From a virus: DNA of 25,759 nucleotides. Under the pieces are notes generated by a model, which ran no database searches, was not told the DNA's origin, and worked only from the letters and a program-made list of their open reading frames with translations. Location of the stretch: the IMG/VR virus record IMGVR_UViG_3300042898_000574, positions 1 to 25,759 of that record. One strand, written 5' to 3'. Of the stretch, positions 1 through 7,082 are shown piece by piece. Made by a program: the position numbers and the translations under genes. The number at the start of each line of letters is the position of its first letter. Position 1 is the stretch's first letter.

Positions 1-968
1 CAAAAGCACTACGTTATATTGGTCGAAAGTTTGCTACAGCATTTCCCTGGTTGGCAGTAGGAGGTGTTGGTACAGGATTAGCTGCCTCTGGATTACTTGC
101 ACCATTGGTAGCCTCAATGGGAGGTAAAACTACTGCACTATCAACAATAGGTTCTGAAATGGCATTTACAGCCGGTATAGCGGGAACTTACGCGGCTCCT
201 AGTATTATACAAGTTGTTAAAGATTTGTTTGCCGCTGATGAAACTAGTATTCAAGCAGGCATTAAACGTTGGGTTGAAAAACACGTAGGAGATGACAACG
301 ATGTACAAGAATTTATGTTAGTACATTCTAAGGCTGCACATGAAGGTAAATCTGGTTTCCGCTGGAGAGCCAAAGAGTGGCCTGTTAAAATGAGTAAAGA
401 ACAAGCGGAAGCATATTTAGAAAAGAATGACAAGTTTTGGCTTGACTCTGAAAAACAAAAAGCAATCGATGCAGAAAAAAATAAAGAAGTAACATCTATG
501 AATGAAAGTTCACAAAGAGTTGACTCACTTGTTACTGACGCACTAAGAATAATGAAGGGCTCAGAAGTAAGTGATGCTGTATCAGCATTAAAGACTGTGC
601 TGGGTGACAGAGAGTATAATAGTCGCCGTGGTCATTACAATTTCTATGTTAAACAGATTATTGATATGTACAGTCAACAAGGTGTAGCAGAAGTTGCTCC
701 TCCTGGAGCTAAAGCTGAACGCATGGTAAAACACATTAAAGCTGGTTATGCTAAAGACGGTAAGATAACTCCTAAAGAAAAATCAATTGCTTATGCTACT
801 GCATGGAAAGCACACAATGCCGGTAAAGTAGAAGAAGAAGGCAAGGGTCTTTGGGCTAACATACACGCTAAACGTGAGCGTATTAAACATGGTAGTGGCG
901 AAAAGATGCGTCAGCCGGGTAGTAAAGGTGCACCAACTGCATCAGCATTAAGAAAGTCAGCAAAATGA
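1..968 (+). CDS. Hypothetical phage protein, 5' partial, with DUF5872-like C-terminus
   Basis: The frame is open from base 3, so the gene almost certainly begins before the window; a TTG at 51 is possible but not needed. About the first 70 residues are Gly/Ala-rich and hydrophobic and could be a membrane-interacting segment. The middle is charged and helical. The C-terminal part, from about residue 225, is Lys-rich and carries GLWANIHAKRERIKHGSGEK followed by MRQPGSKGAP, which I recognise as the DUF5872 type common in aquatic phages. No enzymatic motif is visible. The stop overlaps the next ATG (ATGA). It lies directly before two genes whose N-termini look like capsid-targeting sequences, so a virion-internal role is possible, but its own N-terminus is outside the window. 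Confidence 0.75.
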   Translation, partial: KALRYIGRKFATAFPWLAVGGVGTGLAASGLLAPLVASMGGKTTALSTIGSEMAFTAGIAGTYAAPSIIQVVKDLFAADETSIQAGIKRWVEKHVGDDNDVQEFMLVHSKAAHEGKSGFRWRAKEWPVKMSKEQAEAYLEKNDKFWLDSEKQKAIDAEKNKEVTSMNESSQRVDSLVTDALRIMKGSEVSDAVSALKTVLGDREYNSRRGHYNFYVKQIIDMYSQQGVAEVAPPGAKAERMVKHIKAGYAKDGKITPKEKSIAYATAWKAHNAGKVEEEGKGLWANIHAKRERIKHGSGEKMRQPGSKGAPTASALRKSAK

Positions 969-1648
969 AAATAAATGAAATTATCACTGAATCTACAAAA
1001 CAACGTCTTGATCCTAGTTGCTGGAAGGGCTATAAAAAGCAAGGCACAAAGATGAAGGGCGGCACTAGAGTTAATAACTGTGTACCTGCTGAATCTATTG
1101 AAGAAGCAGAAGAAAAGACTATGAGTCGTGCCGCTAAAGGTCATGAGAAGTATGGCAAAGAAGGCATGCAAGCATTATCTAAAGCAGGGCGTGAAGGTGC
1201 TAGTGAAAAGAAACTAGACACTATTAGAAACAAATATGACAAGTACGACATTGACGAAGCCGCTAACCCAGCACAACAAGCCGCTATTGCCATTAGTAAG
1301 AAAAAAGAGCAAGACTTAGATGAAGATTGGCAAAAGGCTAATAAAAAAGATAAGACTTCTGGTATGAGTCAAAAGGCTGTGAATGCTTATCGTAGAGAAA
1401 ATCCCGGTAGCAAGTTAAAAACTGCTGTAACAACTAAGCCAAGTAAATTAAAGAAAGGTAGCAAAGCTGCCAACCGTCGTAAAAGTTTCTGTGCTCGTAT
1501 GGGCGGTAACAAAGGTCCTATGAAGACACCTACTGGTAAGCCTACTCCTAAAGCATTGGCACTACGCAGATGGAATTGTGAGAGTATAGAGCAAATGGAA
1601 CAGTTGGTAATGATTGCCGAACAGAAAATTAGGAATCTTAAAAAATGA
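965..1648 (+). CDS. Lys-rich hypothetical protein, DUF6321-like, with capsid-targeting-like N-terminus
   Basis: This 227-aa, strongly basic protein starts in an ATGA overlap with the upstream gene. Its N-terminus MKINEIITES resembles the T4 internal-protein capsid-targeting peptide, which is cleaved by the prohead protease after (I/L)-x-E; the predicted cut is I7-T8-E9|S10. The N-terminal third contains a Cys-containing SCWKGYKKQGTKMKGG segment. The C-terminal half has a YRRENPGSKLKTAV segment, then KAANRRKSFCARM and PTPKALALRRWNC, a pattern I recognise as DUF6321, found in aquatic phage proteins of unknown function. High lysine content fits DNA binding inside a capsid, but that is inference. 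No catalytic motif is seen. Confidence 0.78.
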   Translation: MKINEIITESTKQRLDPSCWKGYKKQGTKMKGGTRVNNCVPAESIEEAEEKTMSRAAKGHEKYGKEGMQALSKAGREGASEKKLDTIRNKYDKYDIDEAANPAQQAAIAISKKKEQDLDEDWQKANKKDKTSGMSQKAVNAYRRENPGSKLKTAVTTKPSKLKKGSKAANRRKSFCARMGGNKGPMKTPTGKPTPKALALRRWNCESIEQMEQLVMIAEQKIRNLKK

Positions 1649-2910
1649 AAATCACAGAATTATATGAAGGCGCAGAGCCAAGATTGCCGGGAGCAGTAAG
1701 TGGCATCAAAATAATGACACCTCAGCAGTTTGCCGGAGTTCAAGGTGATGAAGAAGTCGATGAAGCAACTGCATTACCAGCAAGTAGTCGTGAATTAGGC
1801 GGAGATGAATTCCAAGACTACATGACACGTATCAAGGGTACAGATGACCTTGATAAAGAAGGTAATGTCAAAGTAGATAAGAAAGGTATTGCTAAGTATA
1901 CTACTGGCAAAACTAAGACTGACAAATATAAAATGCCTTATATCCATCGTAGTAGTGCCATTGAATACTATGATGAAGGTGGCAAACGTTTCAAAGAAGA
2001 AGCAGTTATTGAAGCATTGAAACAGCGTCCTAAGAAGTTGTTGAAGCAAAACGAAAAGATGAAGCATAGTAACGGGGAGTTTGAACAGTTCTTTAACGTA
2101 GGTTTTGCCGCATTGACAGGTGTTGCTGTAGACGAATCTACAAACAAACTAATTATTGTTAACACATGTCCAGGTGCTGGTTCGTGTAAAGTTGATTGTT
2201 TCGCTATGAAGGGTGGTAAAGTTCAATTCAAAGCCGCTTGGTTAAGTGACGGAAGAATATTAACATATCTATTGAATGACCCAAGTGGGTTCTTTAATCA
2301 ACTAAGCAGTGAAATTGCTAGTGAAGAAGCTGCCGCTACTAAAGGCGATAAGAAATTCCCAAATGGTTGGCAAGTAACAGTTCGTTGGCATGATGCTGGT
2401 GACTTCTTTAGTCCCGAGTATTTAGAATTAGCATTGAACATGGCTGCAAAGCATCCTAACGTTAAGTTCTATGCCTACACTAAGATGGCTGGTGCCGCAC
2501 TAGCCAAGAAGCCAGACAACTTCATTATCAACTGGAGTGAAGGTGCTAACACAACACAAGAGAAACAAGTTAAACAACAAGACCCTAACTTAGATACAAC
2601 TAAGAACAGTCGTATTGTGCCTGAGAAGTTATTCTATGACTTATTAGCTAAAGATGAGAAAGGTAACTTGAAGAAGACAGCAGACGGTGCATGGCAACCT
2701 GCTAGCTCAGAAGCATTAGTACAAATGAAGCAACGTATTGCAAAAGAATACGGCATCAGCCCATCTAGTATTCTAAGTTACACAGAATATATGAGTAAGC
2801 GAAATTCAATTCCTGCTGGAATGAAGTACAATGTTATTGTTGCTCCGGGTGAAGGTGACGTAAGTGCAAATGACCCCGGCGTACTTAGTACTTTGTTACT
2901 AAGACACTAA
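1645..2910 (+). CDS. Gp88-like phage protein with capsid-targeting-like N-terminus
   Basis: The 421-aa protein starts in an ATGA overlap. Its first residues, MKITELYEGAE, fit the capsid-targeting pattern with a predicted cut at L6-Y7-E8|G9. Residues 1-130 are charged and probably flexible. The core from about 140 has a cysteine cluster CPGAGSCKVDC (C175, C181, C185), then VRWHDAGDFFSPEYL around H249 and KFYAYTKM. This order matches the phage 'gene product 88' family as I remember it: Cys-rich loop, R-x-H-x-(A/S)-GDF-x-S-x-EY, and (A/T)YT(K/R). The family's biochemical role is not established to my knowledge. The cysteines could bind a metal or Fe-S cluster, but this is not a canonical radical SAM motif. 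The family call is moderate; the coding call is strong. Confidence 0.72.
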   Translation: MKITELYEGAEPRLPGAVSGIKIMTPQQFAGVQGDEEVDEATALPASSRELGGDEFQDYMTRIKGTDDLDKEGNVKVDKKGIAKYTTGKTKTDKYKMPYIHRSSAIEYYDEGGKRFKEEAVIEALKQRPKKLLKQNEKMKHSNGEFEQFFNVGFAALTGVAVDESTNKLIIVNTCPGAGSCKVDCFAMKGGKVQFKAAWLSDGRILTYLLNDPSGFFNQLSSEIASEEAAATKGDKKFPNGWQVTVRWHDAGDFFSPEYLELALNMAAKHPNVKFYAYTKMAGAALAKKPDNFIINWSEGANTTQEKQVKQQDPNLDTTKNSRIVPEKLFYDLLAKDEKGNLKKTADGAWQPASSEALVQMKQRIAKEYGISPSSILSYTEYMSKRNSIPAGMKYNVIVAPGEGDVSANDPGVLSTLLLRH

Positions 2911-2943
2911 AGCACTACGAGAAATTTTATTTAGGGATTTAAA

Positions 2944-2951
2944 TATAAATG
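2944..2951 (+). promoter_or_regulatory. Possible T4-type late promoter (TATAAATG)
   Basis: TATAAATG lies in the 112-nt gap before the Dps-like gene and differs by one base from the T4 late promoter octamer TATAAATA. A start about 6 nt downstream would give a leader of roughly 65 nt. The region is AT-rich, so a chance match is quite possible. No good sigma70 pair was found in the same gap. Confidence 0.28.
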
Positions 2952-3022
2952 GATAGGAATATTTTTGACTTCTATATTAGATTCAAAGGCTTCCCACCAA
3001 CTAAATAAAAAAAGGATTTATC

Positions 3023-3463
3023 ATGTTAGTAGACAATTTAAAAACATTATTAGCTTCAACAGAAACATTTTCATTGAAGTCTCGCAACTTTCACTGGAAT
3101 ATTGAAGGTAGCGATTTCCCACAATACCACGAGTTCTTTGGTTGCTTGTATAGTGAAACATATGAGACTGTAGATAAGATTGCTGAATATATCAGAGTAT
3201 TAGACAGTTATGCTCCTGGCAGTTTAACTCGCTATGCTGAGTTAACTATCATTCAAGACCAAACAAAGATTCCACGTGCTGGATTAATGTTTGTAGAATC
3301 ATTAGAAGATTGTATAAAAATGAGTGAACTTGCAGTTAGTATATTTGATGTTGCTACGGCAGAACGTCAACAAGGTATCGCTAATTATATGGCTGAACTA
3401 CAAGATTTGTATGGTAAGAAAACCTGGATGATTCGTAGCATTCTTAAAAAAGAACGTGAGTAA
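3023..3463 (+). CDS. Dps-like ferritin-family protein
   Basis: This 146-aa, all-helical protein is preceded by an AAAGGA ribosome binding site. Dps proteins form 12-subunit shells that oxidise iron with peroxide and can bind DNA. Seen here is the Dps signature around residues 21-55: NFHWN with H24, H36 in QYHEFF, then D51 and E55 in VDKIAEYIR. The spacing of H24, H36, D51 and E55 matches the dinuclear ferroxidase ligands of the family (H31, H43, D58, E62 in Listeria Dps). The position equivalent to Listeria D47 is G40, so one iron ligand appears replaced. Length is close to normal for Dps. It may protect the infected cell or phage DNA from oxidation. The next gene starts immediately after the stop. 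Confidence 0.85.
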   Translation: MLVDNLKTLLASTETFSLKSRNFHWNIEGSDFPQYHEFFGCLYSETYETVDKIAEYIRVLDSYAPGSLTRYAELTIIQDQTKIPRAGLMFVESLEDCIKMSELAVSIFDVATAERQQGIANYMAELQDLYGKKTWMIRSILKKERE

Positions 3464-3811
3464 ATGAGAGCAAACGAATTCATTACTGAAGAATCCAAAG
3501 CCGTTAAGTACAACGGTTTGGTTTTAAAATATGCATTTAATGATAGTGCATTAATAATGAAGGCGTTTGATCCTGCTACTAAAAGCCCATTGTCTTATGT
3601 AAAGTTTGTCAAAGAAGACAAAGAATTATATCCACAGGATCTCTGGGTGAATGACGAATATCGTAACAGGGGCATTGCCAAGTCAATGTATAACTGTTTA
3701 AAAGATGAAGGATATATCATCAACAGAAGCCACGACCAAACTAAAGCTGGATCTAAGTTTTGGGATAAACATCGTGGTGAAGATGCTTACGTATGGGAAG
3801 AAAAAAAATGA
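3464..3811 (+). CDS. GNAT-like acetyltransferase with capsid-targeting-like N-terminus
   Basis: The 115-aa protein starts at the base after the upstream stop. Its N-terminus MRANEFITEES closely resembles the T4 capsid-targeting peptide, with a predicted prohead-protease cut after I7-T8-E9. The rest is a short GNAT-like domain: a beta-rich first half, then LWVNDEYRNRGIAKSMY, where R67-x-R-G-I-A is the acetyl-CoA pyrophosphate-binding loop (R/Q-x-x-G-x-G/A). The domain is short for GNAT, so the substrate-binding part is minimal. If the signal is real, the enzyme would be packaged in the capsid and delivered to the host cell. The substrate cannot be read from the sequence. Confidence 0.72.
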   Translation: MRANEFITEESKAVKYNGLVLKYAFNDSALIMKAFDPATKSPLSYVKFVKEDKELYPQDLWVNDEYRNRGIAKSMYNCLKDEGYIINRSHDQTKAGSKFWDKHRGEDAYVWEEKK

Positions 3812-3891
3812 GTGAACGAAATAACGAATACCCGGTATACCCGGAGGACGATGGATATGATAGATTTCGTAATCCATACAGCCCAGTATGA
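3808..3891 (+). CDS. 27-aa micro-ORF bridging two genes
   Basis: ATG at 3808 overlaps the upstream stop (ATGA), and its own TGA (3889-3891) overlaps the start of the desaturase at 3888 (again ATGA). The product is 27 residues, MSERNNEYPVYPEDDGYDRF followed by RNPYSPV. It is rich in Tyr, Asp and Pro with no membrane segment. Double ATGA coupling exactly filling the gap, plus GGAG at 3842-3845, argue it is translated, if only to couple the desaturase to the upstream gene. No function is recognisable. Confidence 0.55.
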   Translation: MSERNNEYPVYPEDDGYDRFRNPYSPV

Positions 3892-4610
3892 TAGAACTAC
3901 TATATGTTTTAGTGATGACACATATCACTATTGTATGTGTAACAGTTTACCTACATAGAGGGCAAGCACATAGGGGTTTGATATTTAATCCTATACTTAG
4001 TCATTTTATGCGCTTTTGGTTGTGGATAACAACTGGTATGGTGACTAAACAATGGGTCGCTATACACCGCAAACATCACAAAGAATGTGACCAAGCTGGA
4101 GATCCACACAGTCCATTGATTTATGGAATTAAACGTGTATTGTTTGGTGGTGCTTTCTTGTACCATGAAGCTAGTAAAGATACAAAAATGATTGATAACT
4201 TTGGTGTAGGTACACCGGATGATTGGATAGAACATAATGTATATACCAAACACAGCCGAGTTGGAATTCTAATCATGTTGTTAATTAATATACTACTATT
4301 TGGTATATGGGGAGTGTTAATATGGGGTATTCAAATGATATGGATTCCATTCTGGGCCGCTGGTGTAATCAATGGAATTGGACATTGGTGGGGGTATCGT
4401 AATGGTGAAACTAAAGATAACAGTAGAAACATTGTTCCTTGGGATATTATTGTTGGTGGCGAATGCCTTCATAATAACCATCATTTGGATCCTGCTAACC
4501 CTAAACTAAGCCGTCGATGGTTTGAATTTGATATTGGTTGGTTTTATATTCAGTTATTCAGAGCAACTAGATTAATGAAATTAAAGAACACCCTTAGGAC
4601 CGTAACTTAG
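3888..4610 (+). CDS. Fatty acid (acyl-CoA/acyl-lipid) desaturase
   Basis: The 240-aa membrane protein belongs to the di-iron desaturase family that introduces double bonds in fatty acyl chains. All three histidine boxes are present: HRGQAH (23-28), HRKHH (60-64) and HNNHH (195-199), together with GHWWGYRN at 165-172. Hydrophobic segments lie at 1-20, around 40-55 and 125-160. It is shorter than bacterial relatives (commonly about 300 aa), mainly at the N-terminus, but the catalytic ligands are intact, so it looks functional. Such genes act as auxiliary metabolic genes in aquatic phages, presumably altering host membrane fluidity. The start overlaps the micro-ORF stop (ATGA). A perfect inverted repeat spans its stop codon. 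Confidence 0.9.
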   Translation: MIELLYVLVMTHITIVCVTVYLHRGQAHRGLIFNPILSHFMRFWLWITTGMVTKQWVAIHRKHHKECDQAGDPHSPLIYGIKRVLFGGAFLYHEASKDTKMIDNFGVGTPDDWIEHNVYTKHSRVGILIMLLINILLFGIWGVLIWGIQMIWIPFWAAGVINGIGHWWGYRNGETKDNSRNIVPWDIIVGGECLHNNHHLDPANPKLSRRWFEFDIGWFYIQLFRATRLMKLKNTLRTVT

Positions 4611-4659
4611 TTACGAGGTGTGCCCGGCTGCTGGGCAGAGCAATATGGAAGTCGTGCTC
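4601..4659 (+). other. Three consecutive hairpins downstream of the desaturase
   Basis: Three inverted repeats follow one another. CGTAAC (4601-4606) pairs with GTTACG (4610-4615) around TTA and spans the desaturase stop. TGCCC (4621-4625) pairs with GGGCA (4633-4637). GAGCA (4638-4642) pairs with TGCTC (4655-4659). No T-run follows, so a classical intrinsic terminator is not supported. The segment could be a 3'-end mRNA-stabilising structure or a small structured RNA. It is more GC-rich than its surroundings. Confidence 0.4.
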
Positions 4660-4702
4660 CGGAATGTTGTTCTAAAGTGAGCATTAATTTGATAAATACT
4701 TA

Positions 4703-5458
4703 ATGCGTTATACTGACTTTATCTTTGAATCTGCGGCTAGTGAACTAGCAGAAAAGTTACCTTCCTTAAAAAAGTACGATTATAATACAATTGACAAATT
4801 AATGAAAAGAATAGGTACTAGACACCATATCGAGGGAAATAAACTTCACGACATGTTTGTCAGTAAATACGGTCATACTCCGGATACTTGGATTAAAAAA
4901 TACAAAAATAAGCTAAAAGAAGAACCCACTGACGAATCTCTTTTAGGTTTTATGACTAAAGAACCTAAGCCTAAAACAAAATTAGATTATAATGCTGTTA
5001 GAAAAATGTCTCAGGGATCTACTCCGTTACCAAACGTTAAGAATTCTAAAGACATAGATAAAAACGCTACAGTATATAAACGTGTAGCAGAATCAGTAGA
5101 CAACTCTCAAAATTTAGACCAAATCAGAAGTTTTGTTCAATGGGGTATTAAAACATTAAACGTTCAAAAACCATACCCAAAGATTAGATTGAGCATGGAT
5201 ACTGAACAAGCACAAAAAGATCACCGCACTGGATTACATACAAGCGATGGAACAATTATAGTATACATTAATAATCGAAATTTAGTAGATATATTCCGCA
5301 CATTATTCCATGAATTGGTACATCACAGGCAAGATCAATTAAACATGATTGGTCCTGACGATAGTTATCCAGGTAGTCCGGTAGAAGCAATGGCTGATAT
5401 GATGGCTGGTAAATACATTAAGATTTACGGTAAAAAGCATCCTGAAATCTTCCAATAA
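4703..5458 (+). CDS. Zinc metallopeptidase-like protein with capsid-targeting-like N-terminus
   Basis: The 251-aa protein begins MRYTDFIFESA, matching the capsid-targeting pattern with a predicted cut after I7-F8-E9. Residues 10-130 are charged and Lys-rich. The C-terminal domain (about 135-251) has the zinc-protease helix FHELVHHRQ, with H203, E204 and H207 forming HExxH. E228 in SPVEAMADMM, 21 residues on, is a plausible third zinc ligand as in gluzincins. An upstream beta segment, GTIIVYINNRNL, is typical before such a helix. The target is unknown. A packaged protease could process virion proteins or be ejected into the host. The peptidase call rests on one motif and its context; the coding call is strong. 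Confidence 0.78.
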   Translation: MRYTDFIFESAASELAEKLPSLKKYDYNTIDKLMKRIGTRHHIEGNKLHDMFVSKYGHTPDTWIKKYKNKLKEEPTDESLLGFMTKEPKPKTKLDYNAVRKMSQGSTPLPNVKNSKDIDKNATVYKRVAESVDNSQNLDQIRSFVQWGIKTLNVQKPYPKIRLSMDTEQAQKDHRTGLHTSDGTIIVYINNRNLVDIFRTLFHELVHHRQDQLNMIGPDDSYPGSPVEAMADMMAGKYIKIYGKKHPEIFQ

Positions 5459-5470
5459 GAAAGAAAATAA

Positions 5471-6751
5471 ATGGCAAACTATCACTCAATAAAAAACGCA
5501 GGTATATTAGCACCAGCCGCTAATACCGACCTAGGTTCTGCTACTAATAGATATGCTAATGTCTTTATGAGTGGAAATATTAACATGAGTGGTACATCAC
5601 TTTCTGTTAACACAATTGTTACTCCTAAAGTTAGTACTATAACATATCCAGGGGATGATACTGCGGCAAACATCGCAGGTGGACAAACTATTACTTTGAA
5701 TGGCACTGGCTTTCAAGTAGGTGCTAGTGTATTAATTGCTGGAACGGTTGTGGGCGTGGTGTCATTTGTGAGCAGTACTCAACTAACATTTACTAGCCCT
5801 GCATTAAGTGCAGGTAGCTATGTATTATATGTGATTAACTCAGATGGTGGCACAGCAATTAGTATTCCTGGTATTCAATACTCAGGAGTTCCTGCATGGA
5901 GTACAAGTGCAGGAAGTTTAGGCTCTGTGGGTACATCATCTAGTATTAGTTACACATTAGCGGCTACCGGTGATGCCCCTGTAACATATAGTGTATTTTC
6001 AGGTAGTTTACCCAGTGGTGTCAGCTTGAATACCACCAGTGGTGTTATTTCAGGAACAACTCCTGCATTAGGTAGCATTACTACATATAATTTTACTATA
6101 CGTGCAACCGATGCACAACAACAAGATACGGATAGAGCTTTTAGTTTAACAGTAGCTCCCGAACCAACCATAGGTCAATCATATGGTGGAGGATATTATG
6201 CTGGAAAAATTAGTACTACGGGTGATGGGGTAGCAACACACTATTTGATTGTTTCTCCTAAAGCGTCAGGACAGGCTGCCCGTTCATATAGTACAGCAGG
6301 TGGATCGGGTGATCCTACAAGTGTCATAGATGGACCAAATAATAGTTCTACAATGAATAATTCAAGTCATCCGGCAGCACAATTCTGTGAGGGATTAACT
6401 ATTAATGGTTACAGTGACTGGTATATGCCTGCCCGTAACGAACTAATGGTAATTTATTATAATCTAAAACCCGATACTACTGCAAGTTATGGAAATAGTA
6501 CTAATCCTTATGCTGTGCCACCGATGGGTGCTTTTAGTACAGGCAATCCATCTCGAACTTCAGTAAGCATCTTTCAAGCAGGTGGGTCAGAAGCACTAGA
6601 TGAAAGTCCCTATTGGTATTATTGGTCAAGTACCCAAAGCCCAAATGGAACAATGGCTACTGCGGTTAATTTCCAAAGCGGGTATGACGATGCTAATAAT
6701 GGCAAAATCAATGGATTTCCAGTCCGTGCAGTTCGCAGAGTAGCAATTTAA
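5471..6751 (+). CDS. Tail-fibre or adhesin-like protein with TIG, Ig-like and Lcl lectin-like domains
   Basis: The 426-aa protein is Ser/Thr/Gly-rich and nearly free of Cys. The first 50 residues contain TDLGSATNRYANVFMSG, a motif usual in phage tail-fibre and structural repeats. Residues about 52-137 look like an IPT/TIG fold (ITLNGTGF; VSSTQLTFTSPAL). Residues about 140-228 look like a putative Ig/cadherin-like domain (SGSLPSGVSLNTTSGVISGT). The C-terminal part, about 235-426, has GYSDWYMPARNELMVIY, YYWSSTQ and a final FPVRAVRRV, the signature of DUF1566/Lcl, a C-type-lectin-like fold. It probably binds host-surface ligands. Similar folds carry diversity-generating variable regions, but no reverse transcriptase or template repeat is visible here. 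The ribosome site is weak (AAGAAAG). Confidence 0.82.
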   Translation: MANYHSIKNAGILAPAANTDLGSATNRYANVFMSGNINMSGTSLSVNTIVTPKVSTITYPGDDTAANIAGGQTITLNGTGFQVGASVLIAGTVVGVVSFVSSTQLTFTSPALSAGSYVLYVINSDGGTAISIPGIQYSGVPAWSTSAGSLGSVGTSSSISYTLAATGDAPVTYSVFSGSLPSGVSLNTTSGVISGTTPALGSITTYNFTIRATDAQQQDTDRAFSLTVAPEPTIGQSYGGGYYAGKISTTGDGVATHYLIVSPKASGQAARSYSTAGGSGDPTSVIDGPNNSSTMNNSSHPAAQFCEGLTINGYSDWYMPARNELMVIYYNLKPDTTASYGNSTNPYAVPPMGAFSTGNPSRTSVSIFQAGGSEALDESPYWYYWSSTQSPNGTMATAVNFQSGYDDANNGKINGFPVRAVRRVAI

Positions 6752-6770
6752 CCTTTTTTACGCAAACTGT

Positions 6771-6798
6771 TTGACTTTTCTGCAAAAGCTGTTATAAT
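6771..6798 (+). promoter_or_regulatory. Sigma70-type promoter of the replication block
   Basis: TTGACT (6771-6776) and a perfect TATAAT (6793-6798) are separated by 16 nt, in the only gap before the DsbA-like gene. The start of transcription would be near 6805, just before the AGGAG ribosome site at 6810-6814. The -35 region, TTTGACTTT, is repeated before the sliding clamp gene. Confidence 0.8.
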
Positions 6799-6821
6799 AA
6801 GTACTTCTCAGGAGATTTATT

Positions 6822-7082
6822 ATGACAGCAAAAATGTTCAGTGGTGACCAAAAGATCAAACTTACACAATTGGTAAACGAAGGTATGGCAGTGATGCACG
6901 AAATCGATACACTCAATGGTGGACTCACCGACACAATCAAAGCAATTGCAGAAGAACTTGAAGTTAAACCAAGTACATTGAAAAAAGCAATTCGCATCGC
7001 CCACAAAGCAAGTTTAGGTCAAACTAACAAAGACCACGAAGAACTCAATACTATCCTCGAAACTGTTGGCAAAACCCTCTAA
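6822..7082 (+). CDS. DsbA-like small dsDNA-binding protein
   Basis: The 86-aa helical protein has a clear AGGAG ribosome site 7 nt upstream. T4 DsbA is a small protein that binds double-stranded DNA near late promoters. Seen here are a middle segment TLNGGLTDTIKAIAEELEVK and a following PSTLKKAIRIAHK, which look like a helix-turn-helix-type DNA-binding unit. Homologues with this pattern are annotated DsbA in T4-like phages, as I recall. It is the first gene after a strong promoter and its stop overlaps the polymerase start (TAATG). The name should be treated as moderate; a generic transcription regulator is the alternative. Confidence 0.72.
   Translation: MTAKMFSGDQKIKLTQLVNEGMAVMHEIDTLNGGLTDTIKAIAEELEVKPSTLKKAIRIAHKASLGQTNKDHEELNTILETVGKTL

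Noticed and set aside
911-1171. 86-codon hydrophobic-looking frame on the - strand
   Set aside because: Its hydrophobic appearance comes from reading Lys/Glu-rich + strand codons backwards.
3951-4253. 100-codon frame on the - strand opposite the desaturase
   Set aside because: The + strand has all three desaturase His boxes; the antisense frame is a by-product of codon bias.
4691-4698. GATAAATA as a late promoter for the metallopeptidase gene
   Set aside because: With T4 geometry transcription would start at about 4704, inside the ATG at 4703, so it does not fit this gene's start.
6180-6751. Diversity-generating retroelement located in the window
   Set aside because: The lectin-like domain is suggestive, but I found no reverse transcriptase motif and no second copy of the 3' end.
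6752-6770. CCTTTTTTA after the fibre gene as an intrinsic terminator
   Set aside because: No stem-loop precedes the T-run; the stretch may simply lead into the promoter.
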